From positions 3,162,001-3,226,000 of the forward strand of contig NZ_JACHMQ010000001.1 in assembly GCF_014208105.1 (NCBI RefSeq): a DNA stretch of 64,000 nt, read 5' to 3'. The stretch's first letter is position 1. The number at the start of each line of letters is the position of its first letter. The notes under the pieces are model-generated. The model was not told the DNA's origin, did no database searches, and saw only the letters and a list, made by a program, of their open reading frames with translations. Shown in pieces: positions 8,327 to 17,295 of this stretch. Both the position numbers and the translations under genes were made by a program. The DNA is from Actinomadura coerulea (lineage in GTDB: Bacteria; Actinomycetota; Actinomycetes; Streptosporangiales; Streptosporangiaceae).

Positions 8327-11278
8327 GTGCTGATCGGCAGGGCGGCGGAGCTCGCGGAGCTGACCGCAGCGCTGGAGCGCGCCGCCGCGGGCTCCGCGGG
8401 CGTCGTGCTGGTCAGCGGGGACGCGGGCGTCGGCAAGACGCACCTGGTGTCCGCGCTCACCGCCGCCGCCGCCGACCGCGGCTGCGCCGTGCTCGTCGGG
8501 CAGTGCGCCGAGCTGGGCGAGAGCATGCCCTACCTGCCGCTCACGGACGCCCTCTGGGCCGCCGCGCACGCCGGAACGCCGGAGGCGGAGGAGGTCCGCG
8601 CCGCGCTCGACGCCCGTCCCGCGCTCGCGCGCCTGCTGCCCGACGGCGAGGGCGGCCCCGGCGCGGGATCCGAGCTCGGCCAGCAGCAGCTGTTCGGCGC
8701 GGTGCTCGGCCTGCTCGGGGAACTGGGCGACGAGCGGCCCGTCCTGCTCGTCCTGGAGGACCTGCACTGGGCCGACCGATCGACGCGGCACCTGCTGACG
8801 TTCCTGAGCCGCGTCCTGCAGCGCGAACGGATCTGCCTCGTCGGGACGTACCGGTCCGACGACCTGCACCGGCGGCATCCCCTGCGGCCCGTCGTCGCCG
8901 AACTGCTGCGGCTCCCGAACGTGACGGGCGTCGAGGTCCGCCCGTTCGGGCGCGGCGAGACGGCCCGGTACCTCGCCGAACTGGCGCGCGGGTCCGCCCC
9001 GGTCACGGCGCGGACCGTCGAGCGGGTGCACCGCCGGTCGGAGGGCAACCCCTTCTACGCCGCCGAGCTGTACTCCTCCGGCCTGGACGTCGGCGACGAC
9101 GGGGCGGCCGGGCTGCCGTCCGCGCTCGCCGACCTGCTGCTGTCGCGGATCGAGCGGCTGTCGGACGCGGGACAGCGGGTGGTGCGGGTCGCCGCCGTGG
9201 CGGGGCGCCGCGTCGACGACGAGCTGGTCCGCGTCGTGGCGGGGCTGGACGAGGCGACGGTCGGCGAGGCGCTGCGCGAGGTGGTGTCGCACCAGCTGCT
9301 CGTCCCGTCCGGCAGCGGGTACACGTTCCGGCACGCGCTGCTGCGCGAGGCCGTCTACGCCGACCTGCTGCCCGGCGAGCGGACCCGGCTGCACGCCGAC
9401 TTCGCCCGGCTCCTGTCCGGCCTTCCCGACGGCACGCGCGGGTCGGCCGCCGAGCTGGCGCACCACAGCCTCGCCGCGCACGACCTGCCCGCCGCGTTCG
9501 CCGCGTCCGTCCGGGCGGGCCGGGAGGCCGACCGCCTCGCCGCGCCCGCCGAGGCCTACGAGCACTACGACCGGGCGCTGGAGCTGTGGGACGCCGTCGC
9601 CGACCCGGAGGCCGCCGCCGGCACGGACCGGATGCGCCTGTCGCTCGCGGCCGCCCGGGCGTCCGCGCGGGCCGGCGAGCTGCGCCGGGCGGTGCACCGG
9701 CTGCGCCGGGTGCTGGCCGCCGCCGACCCCGCCGACGTGCTGCTCGGCTGCCTGCTGCGCGAGCACCTGGCCGCCTACCTCGGCGACATCGACGAGGACG
9801 TCGAGTCGCAGGCGGTGGCGCGGGAGGCGGTGGCGATGCTGCCCGCCGACCCGCCGACCGTGGAGCACGCCGACGCCCTCGCCACCTACGCGCGGACGCT
9901 GATGTACCGGGACGCGGCCGGGGAGATGCCCGGGTACGCCGAGCGCGCGATCGAGACGGCGCGCGAGGCGGGCGCCACCGGCGCCGAGGCCAGCCTGCTG
10001 GTCACGCTCGGCCTGTACCGCGAGTCGCGGGAGGCCGACACCGGCGTCGCGGAGGTGTTCGCCCGCGCCCACGAACTGGCCGCGGCGGCCGGCGACAGCT
10101 CCATGATCGCGATGCGGGCGGCGTTCCACCACGCCCGGACGAAGTTCGACCGCGGCGACCTCGCGGGCGCGGTGCGCGCCGCCGACGCGGGCGTGAAGTA
10201 CGCCGTCGACAACGGGATCGTGTGGAGCACGTTCGGCATCGTGCTGCGGTCGCTGCGCTACCTCGTCCACTACACGTCGGGGAACTGGGCGGAGGCGGGC
10301 CGGCTCGCCGACGAGTTCGCGGTGCAGGTCGTCCGCACGCCCGAGGCGCAGGTGTCGGCGTACGCCCTGTTCCTGGAGGTCGCGCAGGGCGCGCCGACGG
10401 TCGAGGAGCGGCTGCGCTGGATCGCTCCGCTGTGGGGGCAGGACGGGTTCGTCAACTACCTCGCCCGCGGGCTCGCCGCCGAGCACGCGCTGTGGCGCGG
10501 CGATCCGGACACGGCCGCCGAGCACATCCGCGACGTCCTCGACACCGTCTACATCGAGACGGTCGGGGCCATCCGCATCGCGGCGACCGGGCTCTGGGCG
10601 GAGGCCGAGCGGGCGGCCCGCGCCCGCGCCGCCGGCGACGACGGGGCGCTGCGGGCGGCGCGGGAGACCGGCGACATGCTCCTGCGGATCGCGCGCAGCG
10701 TCGTCGCGGTCAACGTCGACGGGGAGCCGCGCGCCTGGCTCGGCTGGGAGGGGCAGGGCTGGCTGGCGCGCGCCGAGGCCGAGCGCCGCCGCCTGGACGG
10801 CGTCCACGACGTCGAGCTGTGGCGCCGGGCGGCCGAGCTGTTCACCTACGGCGACGCCGACGGCGGGTTCGTCTACGAGGTGGCGCGGTCGCGGTGGCGG
10901 CTGGCGGAGGCGCTGGCCGAGAACGGCGAGCGGGACGAGGCCGCCGTGCAGTGGCGGGCGGCCGTGCGGGCCGCCGAGCGGCTCGGCGCCGGGCCGCTGC
11001 TGGGCGCGCTGCGCGACCTCGGCGCCCGCGCCCGGCTCGGGACCGGCCGCGCGGGCGCGGCGCCCCGGACCGGGCCGTCCGGTCCGCTCGCCGCGCTCAC
11101 CGGGCGCGAGCGGGAGGTGCTGAAGCTCGTCGCGGAGGGCCGCAACAACCGGGAGATCGCGGCGGCACTGTTCATCTCCCCCAAGACGGCGAGCGTGCAC
11201 GTGTCGAACATCCTCGGCAAGCTGAACGTCTCCAGCCGCACCCAGGCCGCCGCCGTCGCCCACCGCGAGGGAATCTGA
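8327..11278 (+). CDS. LuxR-type LAL regulator with N-terminal AAA ATPase
   Basis: A 983-residue MalT/LAL-type transcription activator. The GTG start at 8327 has AAGGG 7 nt upstream. The N-terminus reads LIGRAAELAELTAALERA and then the Walker A GDAGVGKTHL (residues about 30-39). A Walker B-like VLLVLEDLHWAD follows near residue 140, in the NTPase order of this family. The middle is a long helical, TPR-like region. The C-terminal 65 residues are a LuxR HTH (LTGREREVLKLVAEGRNN, then SPKTASVHVSNILGKLNV). Such proteins switch on a few target genes in response to an unknown ligand. Targets are not evident here. The gene stands alone, between terminator hairpins. Confidence 0.92.
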   Translation: MLIGRAAELAELTAALERAAAGSAGVVLVSGDAGVGKTHLVSALTAAAADRGCAVLVGQCAELGESMPYLPLTDALWAAAHAGTPEAEEVRAALDARPALARLLPDGEGGPGAGSELGQQQLFGAVLGLLGELGDERPVLLVLEDLHWADRSTRHLLTFLSRVLQRERICLVGTYRSDDLHRRHPLRPVVAELLRLPNVTGVEVRPFGRGETARYLAELARGSAPVTARTVERVHRRSEGNPFYAAELYSSGLDVGDDGAAGLPSALADLLLSRIERLSDAGQRVVRVAAVAGRRVDDELVRVVAGLDEATVGEALREVVSHQLLVPSGSGYTFRHALLREAVYADLLPGERTRLHADFARLLSGLPDGTRGSAAELAHHSLAAHDLPAAFAASVRAGREADRLAAPAEAYEHYDRALELWDAVADPEAAAGTDRMRLSLAAARASARAGELRRAVHRLRRVLAAADPADVLLGCLLREHLAAYLGDIDEDVESQAVAREAVAMLPADPPTVEHADALATYARTLMYRDAAGEMPGYAERAIETAREAGATGAEASLLVTLGLYRESREADTGVAEVFARAHELAAAAGDSSMIAMRAAFHHARTKFDRGDLAGAVRAADAGVKYAVDNGIVWSTFGIVLRSLRYLVHYTSGNWAEAGRLADEFAVQVVRTPEAQVSAYALFLEVAQGAPTVEERLRWIAPLWGQDGFVNYLARGLAAEHALWRGDPDTAAEHIRDVLDTVYIETVGAIRIAATGLWAEAERAARARAAGDDGALRAARETGDMLLRIARSVVAVNVDGEPRAWLGWEGQGWLARAEAERRRLDGVHDVELWRRAAELFTYGDADGGFVYEVARSRWRLAEALAENGERDEAAVQWRAAVRAAERLGAGPLLGALRDLGARARLGTGRAGAAPRTGPSGPLAALTGREREVLKLVAEGRNNREIAAALFISPKTASVHVSNILGKLNVSSRTQAAAVAHREGI

Positions 11279-11359
11279 TCTTGCAATGGCGGGCCGGGCG
11301 CCGGTAATGTGCATTTCGTGACTGCCGGGTCGGCCATGGGCCACGAGCGAGTGAGGTTC

Positions 11360-11380
11360 CCGGCCTCCGAGTGAGGCCGG
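11360..11380 (+). terminator. Hairpin terminator after the LAL regulator
   Basis: CCGGCCTC and GAGGCCGG form a perfect 8-bp stem around a 5-nt loop, 82 bp after the regulator stop. It sits in the 299-bp gap before the next gene. The rest of that gap is a pyrimidine-rich stretch (about 11399-11430) in which I see no gene. Confidence 0.5.
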
Positions 11381-11577
11381 AGCGGGCGCGAGGCCCGCCT
11401 CTTCCACTCCCCCTTCTCTCTTCACCTTCCGTGCGCGCCGCGCGCCTTTGTTTTGCGCGCAAAGCGACGTCATCAGGCATGCCCGCGCTTCCGGCATGCC
11501 CTTTCACCACCCTTTCCCAGGCCGCGGCCGCGTGTTCTCTCCGCGGCTTGTTCGCCATGCCCGAAAACAGGAGAAGA

Positions 11578-12408
11578 ATGGATTTCAACAAGCAGGTCAT
11601 CGAGGAGTTCCGCGCGAACGGCGGGCGGGTCGGCGGCCCGTTCGAGGGCGGGCGGCTGCTCCTGCTGACCACCACCGGGGCGCGCTCCGGCGCCCCGCAC
11701 ACGACGCCGCTCGGCTACCTGCCCGACGGCGTCGGGCGCGTCCTGGTCATCGCCTCGGCCGGGGGCTCGCCGAGGCACCCCGCCTGGTTCCACAACCTGG
11801 TGGCGAACCCGCGCGTCACGGTCGAGAGCGGCGTCTTCGCCTACGAGGCCGACGCGGTCGTCCTGGAGGGCGACGAGCGCGACCGCGCCTTCGGGCGGGC
11901 CGCAGAGGCCGATCCCGGCTGGGCCGCGTACGAGGAGAAGTCGGGGCGGACGCTCCCCGTCGTCGCGCTGGTCCAGGTCGCCGCCGGACCGCCCGCCGGG
12001 CCGGAGTCGCCCGGCGCCATGCTGGTCGCGGTGCACGACGCGTTCCGCAGGGAGCTGGAGCTGATCCGGAAGGAGGTGGCCGCGTCCGGGGCCGCCGTGG
12101 GCGCCCAGCTGCGGGTCAACTGCCTGACGATGTGCCAGGGGCTCGGCCACCACCACATGGGCGAGGACCAGCAGTTGTTCCCCGTGCTGGAGCGGCACCA
12201 CCCCGAGCTCGGGCCGGTGCTGGCGGAACTGAGGGACGAGCACGAGACGATCAGCGCGCTGCTGGAGGAGCTGCGCCGCGTCCTGGACGGCGGCGACCCC
12301 GACTCACTGCGAACCGAGGTAGACCGCCTGACCGCAGCGCTGGGGGCGCACCTGGACCGCGAGGAGGATCGCCTCCTCCCGCTCCTCGACGCCCTGGACC
12401 GACGTTGA
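11578..12408 (+). CDS. F420-dependent nitroreductase (DDN family) fused to a hemerythrin domain
   Basis: A 276-residue two-domain protein. The ATG at 11578 has AGGAGAAG directly upstream; the longer frame from 11371 is not supported by a ribosome site. Residues about 1-135 match the deazaflavin-dependent nitroreductase fold: LLLLTTTGARSGAPHTTPL, IASAGGSPRHPAWFHNLVANP and VTVESGVFAYEADAVVLEG, the usual F420-binding segments. Residues about 150-276 are a helical hemerythrin-like HHE domain with candidate iron ligands in GLGHHHMGEDQQLFPVLERHH, LRDEHETISALL and LGAHLDREEDRLLPLL. The pairing suggests an F420H2-linked reductase coupled to a di-iron O2/NO-type sensor or reactor. The function itself is inferred. 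A very long hairpin overlaps its stop. Confidence 0.85.
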   Translation: MDFNKQVIEEFRANGGRVGGPFEGGRLLLLTTTGARSGAPHTTPLGYLPDGVGRVLVIASAGGSPRHPAWFHNLVANPRVTVESGVFAYEADAVVLEGDERDRAFGRAAEADPGWAAYEEKSGRTLPVVALVQVAAGPPAGPESPGAMLVAVHDAFRRELELIRKEVAASGAAVGAQLRVNCLTMCQGLGHHHMGEDQQLFPVLERHHPELGPVLAELRDEHETISALLEELRRVLDGGDPDSLRTEVDRLTAALGAHLDREEDRLLPLLDALDRR

Positions 12409-12468
12409 CTTGCGGCGTGTTGCCCTTATGAGGGCTCGCAGAAGGGCAACACGCCGCAAGTCGACGTC
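12401..12468. terminator. Exceptionally long hairpin between convergent genes (27-bp stem)
   Basis: Left arm 12401-12427 and right arm 12442-12468 are complementary over 27 bp with a single T/G (G-U in RNA) wobble. The inner 21 bp are perfect, and the loop is 14 nt (12428-12441). It starts on the last codons of the nitroreductase-hemerythrin gene and ends 2 bp before the convergent DapB-like gene. It fits a bidirectional terminator but is much longer than usual and has no U-tract, so a dispersed palindromic repeat is an alternative. Confidence 0.7.
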
Positions 12469-12470
12469 TT

Positions 12471-13535
12471 CTAGAGGAGGCCTCTTCCTGGCGTCAGGGG
12501 GAGGTCTAGGGCTGTTCGCAGGCCTGGGGGCGCTTTTACCACTGCGGGGACTGCGTTCACCAGGCGCATCGCTGTGGCCTTCAGGCCCGCGGTGTTGTGG
12601 TCGCCGTCGGTTCCGAGGAGCCGCAGGTCCACCGTGTAGTTCGGCTCGCCGCGGACCTCGACGCGGTAGCAGCCCGCGCCGGCGGGCTGCGGCCAGTCGG
12701 GGGCGAGGTCGTCGCGGAGCCGGGTGACGTGCTCCAGGACGACGACGGCCTCGCCGCCGCGCATCCCCCGCACCTCGAACCGCAGGGCGGCGGCCGTGCC
12801 CTTCCCGATGGTCCCGGCGGAGACGGCGAAGGTGTCGGGCGCGGGGAGGCGGGTGTGCCGTTCGGCGATCTCGTCCAGCTCCACGCCGAGGCCGGCGGCG
12901 ATCTGCCGGACGACGCTCCCCCACGCCATGGTGAGCACGCCGGGTCGCAGCAGCATCGGCACGTCGTCCAGCGGGCGGCCGAAGCCCATGATGTCGAACA
13001 GGACCGTGGCCTGGTCGTAGGTGTTGTAGTTGAGGATCTCCATGCAGCGGACCTGGTCGATGCGCTCGCTGATGCCCGTGACGGCGAGCGGGAGCACGTC
13101 GTTGGCGAAGCCGGGGTCGATGCCGTTGACGAACACGGACGCGCCGCCGGCCGCCGCCGCCTCGCGCACCGGGTCGGACATCTCCGGCGGGACGACGCCG
13201 TCCGGGAACTGCAGGAACACCGGGCTGCTGGAGACGACGTTCACCCCGGCGCGCAGGATGCGGCACAGGTCGTCGATCGCCTCCATCAGCCGGACGTCGG
13301 CCATCGAGGTGTAGACGACGCAGTCGGGCCGCAGGGCGAGCAGCGCCTCGGCGTCGCCGGTGGCGGTGACGCCGAGGTCGCGGCCGAGGCCCGCCAGCTC
13401 GCCGGCGTCCCGGCCGACCTTGGCCGGGTTGGAGACCCACACCCCGGCGAGCTCGAGGTCGGGCCGGGCGTCGATGCCGGCGATCGCGTGCCGCCCGACG
13501 TTGCCGGTGCTCCACTGGACGACGCGGTAGGTCAC
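12471..13535 (-). CDS. DapB-like NAD(P)-dependent reductase (amine dehydrogenase-type family)
   Basis: A 354-residue Rossmann protein of the dihydrodipicolinate-reductase-like family (close to 2,4-diaminopentanoate dehydrogenase-type proteins). It begins [19 protein letters not shown], a nucleotide-binding GxxGxxxxxxI turn, followed by [19 protein letters not shown] and [32 protein letters not shown] is a conserved family block. The GTG start at 13535 overlaps the stop of the SDR gene (GTGA), with GGAGG 5 nt before it, so the two are translationally coupled. Lysine synthesis is unlikely because the protein is too long. Such pairs in actinobacteria are often tied to lipid or sterol side-chain metabolism, but the substrate is unknown. 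Confidence 0.8.
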   Translation of the reverse strand: MTYRVVQWSTGNVGRHAIAGIDARPDLELAGVWVSNPAKVGRDAGELAGLGRDLGVTATGDAEALLALRPDCVVYTSMADVRLMEAIDDLCRILRAGVNVVSSSPVFLQFPDGVVPPEMSDPVREAAAAGGASVFVNGIDPGFANDVLPLAVTGISERIDQVRCMEILNYNTYDQATVLFDIMGFGRPLDDVPMLLRPGVLTMAWGSVVRQIAAGLGVELDEIAERHTRLPAPDTFAVSAGTIGKGTAAALRFEVRGMRGGEAVVVLEHVTRLRDDLAPDWPQPAGAGCYRVEVRGEPNYTVDLRLLGTDGDHNTAGLKATAMRLVNAVPAVVKAPPGLRTALDLPLTPGRGLL

Positions 13536-14323
13536 AGGTCCTCCAGGCCGAGGTCGAGGTTGGGGGCCTCGATGCCGCCGTCCACGCGCAGCAGGCTGCC
13601 GGTGACGTAGGCGGAGGCGGGCGAGGCGAGGTAGAGGACGGCGGCGGCCACGTCCTCGGGCTCGCCGACGCGGCGCAGCGGCGTCCTGCTCTCCATCTCG
13701 GTGCGCAACTCGTCGCTGGTCATGACGACGTCGAGCGCGGACGTCGCGACGGAGCCGACGGCGACGGCGTTGACGCGCACGCGCGGGGCCAGGTCGAACG
13801 CCGCGAGCCGGGTGTAGTGGGCGAGGGCCGCCTTGGCGCTGCCGTAGGCCAGGTAGCCGCGGCCCGCGATCCGCCCCATGGCCGAGGAGATGTTGACGAC
13901 GCTGCCGCCGCCGGCCTTCAGCAGGTGCGGGACGGCCGCGCGGGTCAGCGCGTGCGCGGTGCCGACGTTGAACCGGAACGCCTTCTCCATGTGCCGGGGC
14001 GAGGTGTCCAGGAAGGCGACGGGCATGGCGCCGCCCATGTTGTTCACCACGATGTCCAGGCGCCCGAACTCGCCCGCGGCGAGGTCGGCCAGCTCGGCGG
14101 CGGTCTCGGGGTCGGCGAGGTCGGAGGGGACGACCATGGCCCGCCGCCCGGCCGCCTCGATCCCGGCGGCGGCGACCTCGTCGAGCTGCTCGCGCGTCCG
14201 GGAGGAGATCACCACGTCGGCGCCCGCCTGGGCGAGCGCCACCGCGGTGGCCGCCCCGATCCCCCGGCCCGCGCCGGTCACCACCGCCACCCTGCCGTCG
14301 ATTCGGAACCGCTCCGAGATCAC
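13532..14323 (-). CDS. Short-chain dehydrogenase/reductase
   Basis: A 263-residue classical SDR. It has the cofactor motif [17 protein letters not shown], a D in [23 protein letters not shown] (NNAG-type motif), the catalytic Ser in VVNISSAMG and the Tyr-x3-Lys pair in [11 protein letters not shown]. The C-terminal [20 protein letters not shown] is the usual end. A GTG at 14332 also fits the frame but sits on the SD sequence. The GTG at 14323 has GGAGG 8 nt upstream and is preferred. First gene of a two-gene operon with the DapB-like reductase. A KstR-like box lies about 50 bp upstream. Confidence 0.9.
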   Translation of the reverse strand: MISERFRIDGRVAVVTGAGRGIGAATAVALAQAGADVVISSRTREQLDEVAAAGIEAAGRRAMVVPSDLADPETAAELADLAAGEFGRLDIVVNNMGGAMPVAFLDTSPRHMEKAFRFNVGTAHALTRAAVPHLLKAGGGSVVNISSAMGRIAGRGYLAYGSAKAALAHYTRLAAFDLAPRVRVNAVAVGSVATSALDVVMTSDELRTEMESRTPLRRVGEPEDVAAAVLYLASPASAYVTGSLLRVDGGIEAPNLDLGLEDL

Positions 14324-14375
14324 CGGCGTCACCTCCGGTCCGTCGCCTCACCGCCCGCACAGCCTACGCAGGAAC

Positions 14376-14389
14376 TAGAACCTGTTTCA
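14376..14389 (-). promoter_or_regulatory. KstR-like operator box upstream of the SDR operon (weak)
   Basis: On the minus strand the sequence is TGAAACAGGTTCTA, which fits the loose TnnAACnnGTTnnA pattern I recall for the sterol-catabolism repressor KstR. It is an imperfect palindrome 53-66 bp before the SDR start. One isolated match to a degenerate motif is weak evidence. Confidence 0.3.
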
Positions 14390-14547
14390 ATACCAGCGGG
14401 ACGGGCGGCGCGTGACGGGCGCACACCGGCGGACGGTACATCTTCACGGGTCATTCGTGATGTCCGCCACTAGTCCATTTCCGACATGACTGCAATTCTC
14501 TTCCATGTGCGTTCCGGCAACCGGGGCGAAAGGAAGGGGAAACCGGC

Positions 14548-17121
14548 GTGGACAAGGCGTACGAGCTCTACTGCCTCGCAGACGAGCTCTTCTACGATGC
14601 TCCGCCGGTGACCCGCGGCACCGACTTCGACATCACGCGGAGAGAACTCCCCGAGGGCTGGGAAAAGGTCTTCGGCGACGAGTGGGTCGTCTATGTCCCG
14701 CCGGTTCAGCGCGCTCCCGAGCAGGGCTGGAAAGTGCACGTCTCCGGATGCCCAGAAAGCGCCGGCGAGGCGCTCGCCGGAGCGTGGGAGTACTGCGTCG
14801 CCCGGGGAATCGAGTTCAAGCACCTGCGCGGCCCGGGAACGCTCCGCAGGCGCAATGCCAAGTACGCGCCGCGCGGGGCGAGCGGGAAGCTCGTCACGAT
14901 CTACCCCGCGGACGAGGCCGAGCTGGCGGAGGTGCTCGCCGGGCTCGGCGCGCGGCTGGACGGCCTTCCCGGCCCCTACATCCTCAGCGACCTGCGCATC
15001 GGCGAGGGCCCGCTGCACGTCCGGTACGGCGGCTTCGCCGAGCGCCGGTGCCTGGACGAGCAGGGCCGGCTGGTGCCCGCGCTGCGCGACGGCTCCGGGG
15101 AACTGGTGCCGGACCGGCGCGACCCCGTCTTCTCCGTCCCCGGCTGGGTGACCCTCCCCTCCTGCCTGGAATCGCATTTCAAGGCACGCGGCGCCACGAC
15201 GACGACCGATATTCCCTACCGGATCGAAAAGGCCCTTCATTTCTCCAACGGGGGCGGCGTCTACGCGGCGACCGACACCCGCAGCGGCGCGAAGGTGGTA
15301 CTGAAAGAAGGCCGCCCCTACGCGGGACTGGCCGCCGACGGCGCGGACGCGGTGACCCGGCTCCGGCGCGAGCGGGATGTACTGGAAAAGCTCGACGGAA
15401 TCGAGGGGGTGCCCGCCGTTCTCGACTGGTTCGCGCTCGGCGAGCACCATTTCCTGGTCCAGGAGTTCATCGAGGGGCGCACGCTCAACACGTTCTTCGC
15501 CGAACGGCACCCGATGCTCGATCCCGAGCCCGATCCCGCGAAGGCCGCCGAGTACACGAAGTGGGCGCTGCGCGTCCACGAGGGCGTGGAACGCGTCGTC
15601 GCCGCCGTCCACGAGCGCGGCGTGGTCTTCAACGACCTGCACATGTTCAACGTGATGGTGCGCCCGGACGACTCGGTCGCGCTGATCGACTTCGAGACGG
15701 CCGCGCCCGCGGCGGACGGCGGCCGGCAGACCCTCGCCAACCCCGCGTTCCTCGCCCCGCCCGACCGGCGCGGCGCCGACGTGGACCGCTACAGCCTCGC
15801 CTGCCTGCGGCTCGCCCTGTTCGTCCCGCTGACCACGCTGTTCGTGATCGACCGGGGCAAGGCCCGGCAGCTCGCCGACCTGATCGCCGAGAACTTCCCC
15901 GTCCCCCGGGCGTTCCTCGACGAGGCGGTCGCGCAGATCGCCCGGGACGCCGCGCCCGCCCCCGCGCCCGCGTTCGCTCCGGACGCCTCCGGATGGGAGC
16001 GCGCCAGGGACGCCCTCTCGCGGGCGATCCTCGAAAGCGCCACCCCCGAGCGCGCCGACCGGCTCTTCCCCGGCGACGTGGAGCAGTTCTCCGGCGCGTC
16101 GCTCGGGCTCGCGCACGGCGCCGCCGGCGTCCTGTACGCGCTGGACGCGACGGGCGCAGGCCGGTTCCCCGCCCACGAGGAGTGGCTGGCGGAACGGGCG
16201 TCGAACCCGCGGCGCGGGACGGGGATCGGGCTGTACGACGGCCTGATGGGCGCCGCGTACGTGCTGTCGCGCCTCGGCCACCGCGACGCCGCGCTCGCCG
16301 CCGTCCGGCACTGCCTGGGCGAACGGTGGGAGCGGCTCGGCGACGACCTCTACGGCGGCCTGCCCGGATTCGCGCTCGGCCTGGACCACCTCGCCGGCGC
16401 GACCGGCGACGTGTTCCTGCACGAGGCGGCCCGCCGCTGCGTGGAGATCGTGGCCGAACGGTCCGGCGGAGGGGGCGGCGGGCGTCCCGGCCTCATGTAC
16501 GGCGGCGCCGGCGCGGCGCTGATGTTCGTGCGCGCCTACGAGCGCGACGGGAACCCCGAGCTGCTCGACCTGGCCGCCTCCGCGCTGCGCCGCGACCTCG
16601 CCGCCTGCGTCACCGACCACAACGGCGCCCTGCACGTCGACCAGGGCAGCCGGGTGCTGCCCTACCTCGGCCGCGGCAGCGTCGGCATCGGCCTCGTCCT
16701 GGACGAGTACCTGGCCCACCGCCCGGACGAGCGGTTCGAGGCGGCGCGCGACGCCGTCCGCGTGGCCGCGGCGTCCCGGTACTACGCGCAGCCGAGCCTG
16801 TTCAGCGGGCGCGCCGGGATGCTGCTCTACCTGGCGCGGCACGCCCGGTCGGGCCTCAACCCCCAGGACGGGGCGCGCGTGGCGGGGCACGTCCGCGACC
16901 TCGCCTGGCACGCCCTGCCGTACGCGGGCGGGCTGGCGATGCCGGGCGAGCACATGTACCGGCTGTCGATGGACCTCGCGACCGGCACCGCCGGGGTGCT
17001 GCTCGCGCTCGGCGCGGCCCTCCACGACCCGGCCCCCGGACTGCCGTTCCTCGGGACGGCGCACCGACCCCCCGTGGGGACCCCCACGGCGGCCACCTCT
17101 ATCCAGCCCGAAAGGAGGTGA
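14548..17121 (+). CDS. Class III lanthipeptide synthetase (LanKC, RamC/AmfT-like)
   Basis: An 857-residue three-domain enzyme that would phosphorylate Ser residues of the precursor, eliminate phosphate and close (methyl)lanthionine or labionin rings. Order: N-terminal lyase-type region (about 1-215, DITRRELPEGWEKVFGDEWVVY, KYAPRG), kinase domain (about 225-460) and LanC-like toroid (about 500-857). Kinase residues visible are VVLKEG (Lys253), the catalytic loop VFNDLHMFNV (Asp363) and LIDFETA (Asp381, DFE instead of DFG). The cyclase part has the repeated glycine turns of a LanC barrel (GLMGAAYVL, GGLPGFALGL, GGAGAALMFV, GRAGMLLYL, GTAGVLLAL) but not the Cys-Cys-His zinc ligands, as expected for class III. 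GTG 14548 has AGGAAGGGG upstream. The precursor gene starts 5 bp after its stop. Confidence 0.96.
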   Translation: MDKAYELYCLADELFYDAPPVTRGTDFDITRRELPEGWEKVFGDEWVVYVPPVQRAPEQGWKVHVSGCPESAGEALAGAWEYCVARGIEFKHLRGPGTLRRRNAKYAPRGASGKLVTIYPADEAELAEVLAGLGARLDGLPGPYILSDLRIGEGPLHVRYGGFAERRCLDEQGRLVPALRDGSGELVPDRRDPVFSVPGWVTLPSCLESHFKARGATTTTDIPYRIEKALHFSNGGGVYAATDTRSGAKVVLKEGRPYAGLAADGADAVTRLRRERDVLEKLDGIEGVPAVLDWFALGEHHFLVQEFIEGRTLNTFFAERHPMLDPEPDPAKAAEYTKWALRVHEGVERVVAAVHERGVVFNDLHMFNVMVRPDDSVALIDFETAAPAADGGRQTLANPAFLAPPDRRGADVDRYSLACLRLALFVPLTTLFVIDRGKARQLADLIAENFPVPRAFLDEAVAQIARDAAPAPAPAFAPDASGWERARDALSRAILESATPERADRLFPGDVEQFSGASLGLAHGAAGVLYALDATGAGRFPAHEEWLAERASNPRRGTGIGLYDGLMGAAYVLSRLGHRDAALAAVRHCLGERWERLGDDLYGGLPGFALGLDHLAGATGDVFLHEAARRCVEIVAERSGGGGGGRPGLMYGGAGAALMFVRAYERDGNPELLDLAASALRRDLAACVTDHNGALHVDQGSRVLPYLGRGSVGIGLVLDEYLAHRPDERFEAARDAVRVAAASRYYAQPSLFSGRAGMLLYLARHARSGLNPQDGARVAGHVRDLAWHALPYAGGLAMPGEHMYRLSMDLATGTAGVLLALGAALHDPAPGLPFLGTAHRPPVGTPTAATSIQPERR
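17111..17121 (+). promoter_or_regulatory. Near-perfect Shine-Dalgarno for the lanthipeptide precursor
   Basis: AAAGGAGGTGA, essentially full complementarity to the 16S 3' end, overlaps the last codons and stop of the LanKC gene and precedes the precursor ATG by 5 nt. It should give far more precursor than synthetase from one transcript. Confidence 0.8.
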
Positions 17122-17126
17122 AGAAC

Positions 17127-17234
17127 ATGGCGCTTCTCGACCTTCAGGGGATGGTGAGCGAGAACGGCGGCGGCGGCAACAGCAGCCTCAGCCTGCTCTG
17201 CCACAGCTCCCACAGCATCACGATCTGCCTGTGA
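17127..17234 (+). CDS. Class III lanthipeptide precursor, SapB/AmfS-like
   Basis: A 35-residue peptide. The leader begins MALLDLQGM, matching the class III leader motif LxLQ (MNLFDLQSM in SapB precursor RamS, from memory). The core ends SLSLLCHSSHSITICL, which lines up with the SapB core (SLLLC...SSLSITTC). Two Ser-x2-Ser-xn-Cys ring motifs can be read: Ser19-Ser22-Cys25 (n=2) and Ser27-Ser30-Cys34 (n=3). The leader end carries a Gly-rich run (residues 14-17). SapB-type peptides are surfactants that let aerial hyphae leave the medium. The gene ends with a double stop (TGATGA) and lies between the synthetase and the exporters. Confidence 0.95.
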   Translation: MALLDLQGMVSENGGGGNSSLSLLCHSSHSITICL

Positions 17235-17295
17235 TGACGCCGGCGGCCATGGCCCCCGTGCCGGGGCCATGGCCGTCACCGTGTTTGGAGACCCC

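Noticed and set aside
7967..11497. Minus-strand frame of more than 1100 codons opposite the LAL regulator
   Set aside because: Shadow frame; the plus strand has Walker A and a LuxR HTH with a ribosome site.
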